Assembly: GCF_964340395.1 (NCBI RefSeq)
Contig: NC_135556.1
Coordinates: 22,579,723 to 22,643,722, forward strand
DNA from: Glandiceps talaboti
Lineage: Eukaryota > Hemichordata > Enteropneusta > Spengelidae
Direction of reading: 5' to 3'
Length of the DNA stretch: 64,000 bases
Under the pieces are notes generated by a model. That model was not told where the DNA came from. It did no database searches and was given only the letters and a program-made list of their open reading frames with translations. Below are positions 1-14,000 of the stretch, piece after piece. Position numbers and translations under genes: made by a program. Within the stretch, counting starts at the first letter, position 1, and each line of letters starts with the position of its first letter.

Positions 1-1719
1 TATTATGTGTGATATAGCATAATAAACCCTTTAAAATGAAAGTCTTGCTGTATTGGTCTAGATGCTATAAATGGAGTCTCAAATTATCTCTGACCCAAAG
101 AAATATCTTGAGATTTGATGGACAGATAGCACTTACATGTAGACTATGCCGTACAGTATACTATAATTAGTGAAACATCTAGCTACTCTTCATTGCATCA
201 TATGTAGCAGCACACTTTTCCATTCATAGATGTAAAACATCCAAAACCACTCTATAAACCCAAAATTTAATATACAATGGTGTTGACAAGTACATATACT
301 TTACAAAGCAGAAAATGAGAAATTTTGTGATGGGTATTGGAGGTTGCAACATTGAAACTCCCATTGAACAATAATGCAATGAATATTTGTGTACATCAAT
401 GAGCATATATATGTAATGTATCAGTGTCTAATGGAAAGTGTCTTGTCACTCAGTTTAAAAATACAGCAACAGATGAAATACTGATACTAGTCTATAGATA
501 TATGTGCATTTAAGAAATGCAACAGAAATACATTGATCATAAACCATGTCAGTAGAAATAGATATGAATTGTGAATATGTTCATGTATATACTTAACTTT
601 AATATCAGCTTTAGAAGTGCAAAAGTAACAAATAATATACAAAATGTAGTCCTTTAATCAAAGTGGCCACATGAATGACAAATGGTAATTATTTTGGATT
701 TTTAATTCATAAAACAACTACTATGTATTTATACTTGGAGAACAATATGAAACAGCATATACTGAATCCTTGTTTGTAACTCAAAAAATTGCAAAATGTT
801 AAAAAAATGTTTAATATATTTGTTATTGTATGTACAATAACAAACTTTGTACACACTTTTTAGCATTTTGTAATTTATTGAGTTACAAACACAGACTTGG
901 TATATGCTATTTCTCATTGTCTTTTCAAGTAGGAAAACATAGTAGAGTTGTCTTAAGAATTAAAAATCCAACATAAATACCCCATTTGTCATCCATATTG
1001 CCTCTTCAATTAGTATTTCAAATAACAATTCTTTGACAAAAGGCAAGGGATAATTCATGTGCCCAATGTGTACTGAAAAGTAGAATGATATACAGTCAAA
1101 TCAACGGTAAAGTACACATCAAAAGATCTAAGAATCGCGCATACTGAAAAAACTCAAAGACACACCCTGAAAGATGGAGTGGACTTTAGTTAGATGGTAG
1201 TGAAACTGAATGATCCATCTCGCAAACCAGAGCTGTTATTTCTTTCTGTGACTCTCAGCAGTGAACCTTGGACAGTGCCATAAAAAGAGGCTGTGGTTTT
1301 AATACGACAATGGAATGATCAGATGTCATTGGTTTATTCAGTTCATTGGGTTCTAATGTTCCAAGGTGGAAAATATTTTCTTTTCCTTTTTCAATCAGCT
1401 TTGCTTAAGAGATAATGAATCTCAAGTGAAGTCAGTGTATGTTGTTACAGAGTCACTGTAACATCTAACGGTAATTGAGTTCTCAGGATTATTATATATA
1501 TATTATTATGGGTTCCCATCCAAAATTAAGGTTACAGTGTAAGCAATGCAGGATATTTTTATTCTAAATTTCCTGATTAATTTTTACCAGGGATCTACAT
1601 GTAATATAGACACTGAATCGAAATACGAAGGTTACAAAATGACCATGAAATATGTGCATTGTAATGTATGATTCATTTGAAATAACTAATGATATATTCT
1701 GTATCAAATTATCTTACAG
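1..1719. other. Intron of MTUS-like gene, no coding signal
   Basis: AT-rich sequence before the first acceptor at 1719. No exon with convincing borders and no promoter was recognised. It contains one foldback element (660-1008) and AT-rich low-complexity sequence near 1490-1510. Confidence 0.6.
660..1008. mobile_element. Foldback (MITE-like) element, family 1 copy 1
   Basis: The left arm (aagtggccacatgaatgaca...) and right arm (...gtcatccatattgcctctt) are long imperfect inverted repeats. They include matching inner blocks (attttggatttttaat / attaaaaatcc; ctcaaaaaattgcaaaatg / cattttgtaatttattgag). The middle holds the palindrome-like 'ttattgtatgtacaataa'. A second copy lies at 46679-47036. 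No transposase is encoded. Target duplication is unclear. Confidence 0.75.
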
Positions 1720-4700
1720 GCTTCAACTCAGATAGAAGGTCGTCTTCCTGCACGTAAATCCAGGAGATCTCTATTACCAACCCCAAGGACTATCCAACAC
1801 CAAGCCCAATCTCCGGAACCAGTATCTTTGAATTTCACCAAGGGATGCGAACAGTTTCAAATTGGTGACAGAGTCTGTATATCGGGTTGTAAGACTGGTA
1901 CTTTGAAATTCAAAGGAGCAACACAATTTGCAAAGGGTGAGTTGAATGGAGTTGAACTAGATGAACCAGCTGGTAAACACAATGGTACTGTGGATGGAGT
2001 TCAGTACTTTCAGTGTCCCGCCAAACATGGAATCTTTGTACCAAATCACAAAATACAACTGCTGAGTGCTGCTCAGAAATTAAAGGAGAACAAAGCCCCA
2101 GAAGAGTGTGGTACAAGTACGGCTGGCATTCCAAGTCCTGTGGTACCAAAACATCATAAAATAGTTAAAGTTATAAAGCCTCAAGGCCAAAGTAAGCTTC
2201 CTTCTCCAAAGGTATCAAACACAACAACTGGTACAAGTCTTCCTAAATTCAACAGACCCAAAACTTTACCTACTTTGAATAAAAAGAAAGCAAGTACGTT
2301 GAAAACAACACAAGTTGGAACTTTCACCAAGGAAGGACGTAAAGTTGAAGTGTTTACATTGACGACATCTCAAACCTCACCACGCAAAACTTCAAGTCCT
2401 GAACGAGAAAACCAATCCAACAGTAAGTTGTTCCAATCACGAAAAGTTAGTCCTGTGCAAAATAAAGCTGTTTCACCAGGTTGGTCTGGAGCCAATGCCA
2501 ATCCCACCTCAACTGCCACAGTTACAAAACCAACAACTCGGTTACCCAAAATACGAGGGAGAAGGTCTTTCTTACCCAGAGTGAATTATTGTCATGATTC
2601 CACATTTACTACGGAAGACGGTGGAATCAAACTAATTTTACCTGATTCTTTGGATTCTGAGTCAAGTGATACCAGAAGCATTGACACTTTCAGTCTTGAA
2701 GACAGTGAAATACAGTCTACAACTCAAATTGACATTGCATTCAATAAGAACCCAGAAGCATTTCCTGAAAAAGATATACTGAATGGTGCTGCTGAATGCT
2801 TGAATGAAACTTTTGAAGTTCCTGTTGAAACAAATCTTATTCAAGATGATGAAGTTGTAAAGAATCTTGATGGAACTTTTACAGTGGACAGTTTGGAAGT
2901 CCAAATAACTCTGAATGAGACATTTGATAAACAAAACTCAACTTTTAATCTTGGTAGTGGTGTAGTTGAGTCAACAAACCACACCTTCTCAGGAGAAACT
3001 CCCCAAGACAGTGCTTCAGGTCCTTTTGATCTTGAGACGCTTCCAAAACCAGAACCAGGGACTCCAGATTTGAGTCTAATGTCATTTGCAGAAGAAGCCT
3101 TAGCTAAAAGCACTCCAGATCAGCTCCCAGTTGAAGACATAACAGATCAACCAGATTCCTCTCACTCTCAGGAACCTTCTAAACCTGACATATCAGTCAA
3201 CTCAGAAACGACAGACATATCAAAGAGATCTGTACACAGTCCAACATCCAACGTACTTGACAACTTGACTTCTGATAGCTTACTAAACCCAGACTTGCTA
3301 GTGGAGACTTTTAGTGAGGAAATTCCCCTACCAAAGAGTCTAGAAGTCTTTGAACAAGTGAGGGCTGCTGAGGAGAGAGTTTTAAGTGAAGCTATTGCAG
3401 CAGGGGAGTTGCAGTCTAAAGAAGAGTCTGCTACAGAGATAGCTAGTGCTACCAAAAGCCAACTTGTGAATCTGAATGATACACAAACCCTGATTCATGA
3501 CACTGGACAGAAAGTGGAAGAGGGAGACTCAGTACCGCTACAAAAAACGTCCAGTGTTCTTGGTAACCTGGATTTTACAGTGACTTCATCAACTCCATTT
3601 GGAAAACAACGGCATCAGAGTTTGATGGATGAACCAGCAGCAGTCAGTCCTATTGTAGAAGATAACAATATCTCTCAGTCAGAAGATGCTAAATTGTCTC
3701 TAAGGGAGAAAACAAAGTCAGGAAAAGCTAACATTTCTGCCACACCTGAAAAACTTACCGATATATGCTTGACTTTTGAAGATAGCATGGCCTTACCTGT
3801 TGATATCATTGAAAGTCATATTGCTCAACCTGAGCAACCAGATGAGAATGGTGTTGATCAGAATGGTCAAATTGAAAGCCATGGGAAGAAAATAGCCAAA
3901 GATGAATTGAAACTTGCACTAGGTGATCTTCTTGATGATGGAGAGGATTTGGAGCAGTCTGTTCCTGATAGTGATTGGGCTGCAGAAGGAGAACACACTT
4001 CCTCTACAGATTTTGGACATAGTAGAGAAGCTGATAAAGTAAACTCAGAGAATAGTGAAAGTATAGAAGTATCAATAACAGAAACAGACACCATATCAAC
4101 TAGTGAACAGTCACTACAGCATACCGATAGTCTTGAAGTTACTCTGTCAGAATCTTTTGAATTGAATGGTAATATTGAAAACCATGACAACACATTGACG
4201 GAATTGATTCCTGAATCCAAAGGTGATTCCAGTGCTTCTAGGCTAGACAGCGATCCACCACCAGAACTGCAGAATCTTTTAGATACTGAATCTACAGCTC
4301 AGTCAAAATTAGATAACGACATATCACCTCAAGGAGAAGTTGGAGAAGATGAACAGAGACCTCAGGGTGCTATTGTTGCTATGGAGATGAAATCAACAGA
4401 ACATGATACACAATCAAAAGACAAGGATGGAGTAGAGAAGATTACAGAAGCAATGGATGAAGAAATTAAAAAAGTACGAGAAGAATCAAAAGATGGAGAA
4501 AATAAAGGCATGAAGTTGGATGAATCTGAAGTGAAAACAGATGATGCCGTCTCCACAAAATCAAAGTCTAAAAAACAAGCCGCTTCCAAATCACCTACTG
4601 CTGAAATAAGTATGAATGGCACTGACAGAAATGTAACATCACCCCACAGAAGTGTATCAAGTACATCATCAAGAAGCAGCAGATTAAACTCTCCCACTGG

Positions 4701-5080
4701 AAGAAGGGGTTCATTTGATTCCAGTCGTGGCACCTCTCCTGCCAGAAGTAGTACTGAAACTCTACCTAAGAAGACATATACGCCATCCAGCTGGAGGACA
4801 GAAAAGCCTTCATCACCTCCAGAGTCCAAAGATAAAGGTGTAATATCACCACGCAGGAGAGTGGATCTACCAATCTTGCCCCCTAAATTGAATTTTGCAA
4901 CTGTAAGAAGCAGAATAGATACTGGAAGAAGACCAAGTCTCAAAAAGGAGGAGAAAGAGGGTGGTGATAGTTTAGTGAAGTCAGATAGTAGCAGTAGACA
5001 AACAAAGACAACAGAAGATGTAAAGAGATCTAGTTTATCTACCAGTAAAGGCTCCAAAACTGAACAGTCTGCATCTAAAG
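1720..5080 (+). CDS. MTUS1/2-like: MTUS-like exon 1 in window: CAP-Gly domain and long acidic region
   Basis: The acceptor 'atcttacag' ends at 1719 and the frame enters in phase 0 as GCT TCA ACT. There is no ATG before the CAP-Gly domain, so this is an internal exon. The donor is AAAG|gtaaga after 5080, phase 1. The 3,361-nt exon encodes a basic lead-in ([12 protein letters not shown]), the CAP-Gly domain, a basic Ser/Pro stretch with '[16 protein letters not shown]', a cluster of N-x-T-F motifs (about residues 362-424), a long Asp/Glu/Ser-rich region, and a basic Ser-rich end. Opposite-strand open frames inside it are shadows. Confidence 0.9.
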
Positions 5081-8000
5081 GTAAGAATGTATTTTAAAAG
5101 CATCAATTCAGAATCAACGTTCTATCCTTTTTCTTCATTTTATGATTTGTTGACAATCAGAACTCCATATCAGAAGTCCTCCAAAGAACAACAGTCTGCA
5201 TACAATGTTCTAGGTGAGAGTATTACTGTTATATTGAAACAGCGCCCTCTTGTGATGGTAGTGATAGAGCTTGATGACACGTAGACATGTTCACTGTAAA
5301 GATGCCTTTCATCTTTCGCTGTGATGCAGTAACTCTCTCCACGCTGTTTATTGGAAAGACTAAACTTGTAGAATCACAAGTGTAGAGACTAGTTATTGGA
5401 TAAAAAGGGCTTGTAAATGTCTCTGATTAATCATGTTGAATAATTTGTATTTGTAGACTTTTCAGCTCAGCTACAATTTAGTAAGTTGAAACATGATTGC
5501 CAAGAGCTAGATATTTGCAAGCTTAGTTTAGACTGTAATAGCAGATGCTGAGAAAAGATCACAAAATGACAAACTCTAAAGCAACTGTTGATACAGTCTA
5601 AGAGTCGCTGTAAAATCATTAAATTGGTGTGCCCCTTGAAGTATGGGTATATGACTTATTTAGATGTGTTCTGGATCACCTTAAAGCACAGTATGAAATG
5701 TGATAAATGGATCCCATTTCTAAACCATTAAGATGAGACAGTAACACGTGCCAATTACATGTAGAATTGTTGAACTAAAGAGCTGCATTTAGCAACATTT
5801 TTAAAAAAAATATAACTTATAAGATGTAATGTACAGAAACTGAATTCCATGCTTTTTTACACCAGCACAGCCGTACACTTGTGACATTTTATAGCTGGCT
5901 TGATTGTTCTAATGTATTGAATTGTCAGAGATTGAAGACTGCCCTAAGGATTCCACTGTAATGTATGTTGTAAATGTAATGCATGTTTTGTGTTGTGTTG
6001 TAAACTAGAAATGTAGCTATCCTATCTCCTTACACATATTACAGGTCAACCTATGCCCAGTAGTGACAAACTGATGGCCATTATACATGGTAGTTCCTTC
6101 TGGAATGAAATCAGAGGTATAGAACCTCCTGAACTTTGAACTTTAAACTTTGAACTTGAACCCCTCTCCACATCAGCTTCATCATCGTTATCTTCAGCAT
6201 CCTCATGCATAAGCAAAGCACACAACCAACTACCAGTATAACTCACTCAATTACTGATACAACAACTGAAATAATTAACACATGGTTGGGTGTCATGGGT
6301 TCACTGGCTCCCTGGGTTATATCGAATGTATACATCTTATTATCTGCATTGGTAATGGCCTAACCCCCTGAAAATGGTTTTCTTAATTGTAGAGGTAGCA
6401 AGCACCTTAAAGTCAAACACTGCAAAGATGGCTGCAACATTGCAATGGATATCACATCTAGGTGTACTTCCCAGAAATCTATGTAGAAAATATGTAACAG
6501 CAACATTTATAATCACTGTAACTTTTTTTTAGCAAAGCACAAACATCATAGTGTGCATGTTCAAGCAGTCTTGCTGAAAATTGGCTATTCATCACATGTC
6601 TACTATGGAAGTAATAGATCTCATGAATACATGAAGTGAATGAGACCTTGTTGTTTTTTCTGACAAAAACAACTTGGTAAAACTAAAAGCGTACAGATAT
6701 CAAAATTTCGACAAATTTGCAGTCTTTTGATTTTACCCAAGGTGCGTTTTCTAACCATACTTAATGTATAGTAGGTAACAGATCCAATGGAACATAAAAG
6801 TAGTATGTACATATTAATCTTTTATCCTCTCAATATTGAAATTCAACCCAATAATTACCCTAATAACACCCAACAAATTAAAAAAATAACTTAACCTTAA
6901 TTTAATCCAGTGTTCTCCCTCAATAAAGTACCATGAGTTCACAGTCCTGTTACAGTAGCAGTTAGCAGTTTCAGAGTGTCATCTTAATATGATGAAAATT
7001 TCATTTCATATATCTCGCACATTGTCAAGCTGATATCCAAACATTTACCAGACTCCAGAGACCGTCATTTGAATTCGTTTAAAAGGACAGTCTGTAACTT
7101 AGCGGTCATTTTGGTTACTTTAAAGGGAGACAGACTGTAACTTAATGGTCTCTCTATACATTTGTTTCAGTTTGAAATATATATATACATATGTATATAT
7201 TAATCCAACTACTACGTATGACATGTTGAATCATAGACCCTACGTGTAGAGTCTATGGTTGAATCATGTCATAGCAAATGGTAGAGCTCTAACCACCAGA
7301 TATATAACATGTACAGTTCATAAATTCATAAACATTTAGTCTTGGTTTCCAGGCCCCGTTGTACATATTTAATGAGCTCTATCATAGGGAGAACACTGAA
7401 CTCATAAATATGATAACACATAGGTAGATTGATTCACAAGAAGTCTTGGATATCCAAAGAGTGATGGAACTTGGACAAAACAGCCACATATACTTTATCA
7501 CTGACAGCAGCATGTAATAGTTTTGTGTCTGTAGTGTGTCTTGTAGGTTTGTCTTTATATTTGTCTCCCTGTTGTCTTCCTATCCTTTCCTGCACTCTAT
7601 ATTCACAAGTGTTTATTTCACGAGTGTTTTTGTGATATTTCATTGATGTGTTTTCTATTGTGACACTTTTCTTATCGCACAAGGTAGGTGAATGTACAAA
7701 GTTGCTGTTTCTTGAGTTTGATCGATTGCTTCTTTCATGAACTTTCCTTGTGCATTTACAGTTGGAAATGTTAAATTTTGAAATGTCTTGCATTTGTCAA
7801 AAGAAAGAAGCTCACCCCAGCCACCTGAAATATCCTGTTTCCTGCTTTTGTGTGGCCATATGTTATTCTGTATGCTTGATGTTTGAGCGTAGATTGTAGT
7901 TCTTTTTGCATTGCTGTTTGAATGAAAGTGAATTGACAAGTTTTTTTTCAATTATATGAATGCCGTGTATGGTTATTGCATGTACCTCGTGGGATATATG

Positions 8001-11000
8001 CAAAAAGTACTAGACTATAACTTGTTATAGTTTTGCAAACCCAAAGGTACTTGTGATAATTGGCAACTATAATCTATGGATTCCCTAGATTTTCTTGTTG
8101 AACTGAGTGATTTTCATGTACTCCTGCTGTTTCCAAGGTGTATTTTACTCTCTTTGACTTCCAAATGCATCTAGTATGTGTGTAAGAATTGTTTTGAAAT
8201 TGGTATATGATGCTTCAACCTGTCTATCATTTCCACAGGAATTAAGCCAAACAACCGGACGATGCAAACTCTGAAGACAGGTGCTGGCAAGACAGGAGAA
8301 CGGGAACGACGAGGTAGTACATCCAGCGTTGCTTCTGACATATCACAGAAATCAGACATATCACGTGGATCACGAAGATCATCCACATCCTCACCTAGGG
8401 GTACAGTTGGTGGTGGTGGTGTTTTAACAGCTCCCATTCCACTTAGATTGCAAAGTAAGCATCAGTAGGCATGGCTTTGGAATCTTGATTTTGGCTGCTT
8501 TGTCCCATCGCCCTGATAAAGTATACAATATATTATCAAAAGCTGGTGAAGTTGACGGTGTTTTTCATATTACAAATGCTTACATGCATGAATTTTATTT
8601 TTGAATGTTGAAGGATAGTTAATCAAGATAGTAGGCAAGAAATGTTATTTGCAAATTTTTCAATAATGAACGTTAAAAGAAAAATCTGTGCCACCTATCC
8701 CCAACCTATTTATTTCTCTCCATAATCTCCCTTTAATACCTTATCTGAAATGAATTGCTAGATATTAGAACAAACATACACCATTATGGTCTGAATATTT
8801 TGAATTAACTCCTAGTGGTATGTCTATCCCAGATTACCCAACTAACAAGTACTGTATAAATTTATATTTTTTTTTCACCCATTATGCATACCCTCAGCCA
8901 AAAAACCTAAAGGACGTTCACTAATACCACATCGGAATAGTAAGTAGTAAAGTGTCTCTCTATTGTGGTATCATTTAGTTTGGATGTGTTTACATTTCAC
9001 ATGTATGCAAGTAACTCATCAAACTCACTTCCCAGTTTCCAGGGAGAACAAGGAATTGAAAACTGAAAACAAAATGTGTCCCTCTTCCAAAAGAAAACAA
9101 TTCAGTATTTCTGATATCATATGCATGTAGACACTTGTGTAGATTTGTAAATGTTGGGAAATGAAGATACTTTTTTTTTAATTTTTTTTTTTTTATAAAT
9201 ATAATTGTTATTCTACTTTCCCATATTTGTAATGTCATGAAAGTAGGGATATTTGTATACTTTCCTAGATTTGTACAGGGAGAAGTTGGGACCTTTTTGG
9301 TCAGATTTTTGTTTTAAGGTGTAGTGGCCTTAAGTGAACATCAGAAATCAAAACCATTTGGTAATCTTTTTCTCTCCCGGGCCTAAATCCTACAAAACTC
9401 ATATGGCTGGCAGGGAAAAGTTCACTGGGTTATAATTATCAGAACCATGTATTCATTTGGGACATTTGGGCCTTTATATCTCCTAAAGTATGCACTCATA
9501 ATTTTGGATAAAAAGTTCATTTTTGACCATGCATCTAAACGTTGTAGTGATTTGTATTGCAGTGAAATCTAATAAATTAATAACATGCAACAGTCATATC
9601 AAACATAATTCATAACAAGCATATAAGTGTTCACGCTGATTGAATTATTGTGAATTGATATTACCCACAGAAAGTTTTCTATTTGGAAATTAGATAAGTA
9701 ATTAAAATCACAGAGTTAACAGAATGCAGTAAGATGGATATTTCTTCATGAGCAGTGATTGATTTCAAACACTCTCATTTCATTACATTTGCTATCATGT
9801 AAGGCTTCATGATGACTGCTTGTAATAACAAAGTCTCCATCCATAATTCTTGCAAATCCTCTTATGACCAAGATGTCAATGTCAGTGGATTTACGGTTCA
9901 ATTTGACTAAATTAATCACAGTGGTTAAATTGTATTCATCTAAGAGTTCAGAATGATGATTTTGCAAGACTACAAAGACAACACATAATGGAAATAAGAG
10001 CTTTGGTATTAGAGCGCCCTCTTTAAGCCTTGTATAGAGTCTAGAGAAGGGAAATTTCTAACAGCTGTTCCTAGTTTTGGTTTATCCAACAGCAGTGTCC
10101 ATTCACTTGTTTGGCAACAATTTCAACTGTGAGATTATTTATAGTTGCTGGCTCCAAGTTGCATTGTTTGTGTCTTTCTTTGTGTATGGGAGGGGGGGGG
10201 GGGTATCACATGGAAGATTTTATTAGTACATATTTGTTTCTCAAATACATATGAAACAACATCTATAACATTTTTCTATGATAAGGGATGTTGACTAGTT
10301 GTTGAACTGATGTAAGATGGTAAGATGTCAATGAAATGAACAGCTTTTGTGTGTATATCAACAAGGGTAAAGCTAGGTGACAGCAACTACATTGTGAGAT
10401 CTGTGTACGTGATCTCCAACATTACCTGCATATACACTTTTGCATATGGACACACAATGCAACTTGGAACTAGTCATTGATGCAATAGAAGATGTGAATT
10501 AAAATATGACTCCACCAGAGATGGTCAAGGCTACAAATTGTATTCTTTTACTAACTTGATAATTCTAGGTACCAGTAAACTAAGACCACCTCAGTCTTCA
10601 ACAAGTGAATCTAGATATAAGAGCACCAGTGCTGGGAAAAGTAAACAGGCTTCCTCTACTGCTGCCACTACTTCTACATCCAGCACTAGCAAAGTACCAG
10701 TAAGACCTCGTACTAAAGCAGCTAGTAACTTATCACAGGTCAAATCAGCACAAAGCACCACTAGTGCCTCACATAGTGCTACAGTTTCTGCTACTACCAC
10801 CTCTACTTCTGTTTTCTCTAAGACACATGGTAAGGTTTGGCTTGGTCTTTATGTTGTCTGGTCTTTATGTTGTCTGGTCTCTATGTTGTCTGGTCACTGT
10901 ATTCTGTATGTTGTCCATGCTCTGTCATGTTCTGTCCTGTTTTGTAATGTTTATTTTCTTGTATGGTAAGCTGTTCAGCAAATTTTCTTTATGGAAATCT

Positions 11001-14000
11001 GTCACAGCATATTTTTTAGCCTCCAAAGGGAGAGTTATTACAATGGGTTTTGTCCATGCATGCATGAATGTGTCCATCTGTGATACGTAATGTCTCTAAG
11101 TATACAATATCCAATTTAATTCAAACTTAGCATAAAGTTGACATATCATCTGGGACGCATGCATGTAGCATTGTTTAGGGACATATGCAAATTTGACCAA
11201 ATGGCCGACCCTATTTGTAGTTAAAAATCAATCAGACTTGGGAAGAAATTTTCCTAGACTCTTGTTTGGATGGTCTCATAGGATGATCTCTCAGTTTTTC
11301 TATATTTGATCATGAACTTGACCTTCTGAATCAAAATTTAACCCCACCCCCAATTTCATTCATTAGTCACATACAAGTAAAGTATGGGTGGGTGGGGGTA
11401 TTATGTCATCTGTGAAGACATGTCTAATATGGAAAGTTGTTGCAGCACCATCTGTTAAATAGTAATGCATCCAACTATAGAGGGCACTGTGCACATAACC
11501 TCACAGTTCAAATATGAAACAGCATTTAACATTTTTACTCAGCGTAAGAGCATGCTGCCATTCATTCTTGAATTATAGATAACTTAAAGTTAAAGTTAAA
11601 GTTTACTGTTGTCTGACAGTTTATTTTTTAAATTGGTGATCATTGATAAATTGGTTAATCCAATCTGTGTTAACCAGATAATTTGGAATTTCTTGTGCAT
11701 ATTGCACTACAATCCAAGCTTTCGTTTTTTACTCTTTCAAAAAAAAAATGAAGACGTAGTGGATGGTATATTTTTCATCAGCCAAAGTAGATCTAACTAC
11801 AAGCTTTTCTATGATGTGATAACACCCAAGTATAACATCTATTAAAAGTATTTTCTTGATAAAACTAGTACAAATTTGATAGGTAGTTGTTGGATATGGT
11901 AGTAACTAGGCACTTGGTCATGCATCAACTGTTCTTTTAGTGAGCTGAGCTTCTAAAAAGTGCAGTTGATGTTTACAGTTTGGACTAGCTGTCAAGTACA
12001 AATTGGAATACAAGTACAGTGTAACTCCTTGTATTGTATTTCTGTTGTAGAAGATGTAGATCTATGGCTTATGACAATCGTATATCCCAGTATAAAATCC
12101 TCTTTCATTAGAAATATCTGAAGTGAAAGTGGTTCACCTTGAAAAATCAAAAGACATACTTCAAATGCCTTATTAGGGTGCTTGTCAGATGTATGGCATG
12201 CCTAAAACTTTACATATGTCCAGAGGTTCATTATTTGCAGATGTTTATTTTTGATTTGCTTGTTCATGTTTTGTGTATTCTGAATTTTGTGGTGTGAGAA
12301 TCTGTTTCTGTTTTCCACTTGTCAAGTTTGAGTGATTTCATGTCGTCTCTGTTGTTGTTTTTACTGTGATAATGATGTGTTCTCCCAGAATAATGTGTCA
12401 GGGGTACCAAGCATCTTTTGCATAGAGTCCTCTTTTTGAAATGAAATGAAAGTAACAGTTCAAGCCTTTTCACTTAGAAACAACATCTTAATGAGATCTA
12501 TTATACAAGAGAGTGATCATTTTTACATTTCAACATCAACATAGGCATGTCTCTATAACAGCAACAAGACTTTCATCCCTGACTACAACCAGGAACTATA
12601 GGACATGGTTATAACGTAGTCTGTAGCTGTCATCTAGAAATTCTAGGGAGAACACTGAATGCATGTTGTTTTGTATTTATCCCTGGTTTATGTGTTGAAA
12701 AAGGACTTTTACTTTCAGTGTATATGTGTATCTTTATGTATAAGCACATAAACACATATTTAATTAATCTCCCATAATACTGCGATGCTTTTCTTACTCT
12801 GCATGAGTAGAAATAGTATTTACTAAACAGGTATAGCATATTTGGCAAAAAGTTTACATAGACTTTCATACAATCAAAGTCTATCAATATTTGTACTTTT
12901 TTTTTTGAAAGTGTGCAATGAGCTGAATTTTGAGGGTACAAAAGTCCTGCTCTGAGTAGTCTGGTTGAAAATACCAGAATTTGGTCAAGGGATTTCATCA
13001 GTCTTTTTGTATCTCAGCATATAAAGTAATCAAGAAATATGGATTTAAAAGTAATGTAAAGGTTTAGAACATGAAGTAGACTTGCGTACACTAAACCTGG
13101 GTTTACAGTGTCACTTGTGATGTATTGGTACATGTATCCCTCCAAACAAAATTTGTGATATTAGTAAAGTTTGTTCATTCTCATTATGTAGAGATTTATA
13201 TCACCTGAATGAAAACAAGAACAGTGATTCACTCCAGAGTGACTCGTAAAATAAGAAGTGTTAAAAAATCAGTCATACAATTGTTTTGTAGTGAGGCGTG
13301 GATCAGAACATGGGACAACATCCACAAGTAGTGTAACACCAAAGTCACCAAGGAGTGGTGGGAGAATATTACCACCAACCCCATCATTGCTGCCCCCTCA
13401 TCATAGGAGAAGTCCATCTTTAGGTAAGTGATGCCTCGGATTTTAAAGAAGCTGTAAGAATGCCTGGAGTGGGGGTGCTCACATGTACTCTTAGACTATT
13501 GATTTTGTAAGCAATATATAGATGTTTGACATCCCCCTTTCAGTGAGTGATATCAAGGATGTATATAATACATCCATGGGGATATCTTATGTGACAGTTG
13601 TGTCTGAAGTGGAATCTTCAATTATGAGTATATGAACTTTAATTAGGAACAACACGAATCATGAGAATGGCAAGTCTAGTAGAACTGTCATGACATATTT
13701 ACTACACATTTCCAATTTGAAGAAAAAAAATTGAAAAGAAAAGAATATCCATTGACAATAACAATTTCAAAGTGGTACATAGTGTACAACATATATAAAG
13801 AGTACAGTATCAGAATGATAACAAACTTTGCACCTGTGTTTGACTAGACTTTGTTATGTTTATGCATAGACCCTCTATGGTTTATGACCATTATAATTGG
13901 ATGCTTTCTCCCTACTCAATGCAGTGGGTGGTACATTTACTTTTCTTTGTGCCCTGGGGTCAGAGTAGCATGGAGTGAGCATTTTAAATGGGCTTATTGT

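Noticed and set aside
4362-5057. 231-codon open frame on the - strand
   Set aside because: It lies opposite the coding exon, has biased Leu/Ser/Asp composition expected from the reverse of a Ser/Lys/Glu-rich frame, and has no splice partners.
1828-5097. Start of the CAP-Gly protein at 1828 and end at 5097
   Set aside because: The codon at 1828 is TTG, the frame is open back to a good acceptor at 1719, and the last codons before the stop are intronic after a strong donor at 5081.
7270-7300. tRNA-like phrase 'ggtagagctctaacca'
   Set aside because: No B box, no cloverleaf and no acceptor stem was found around it.
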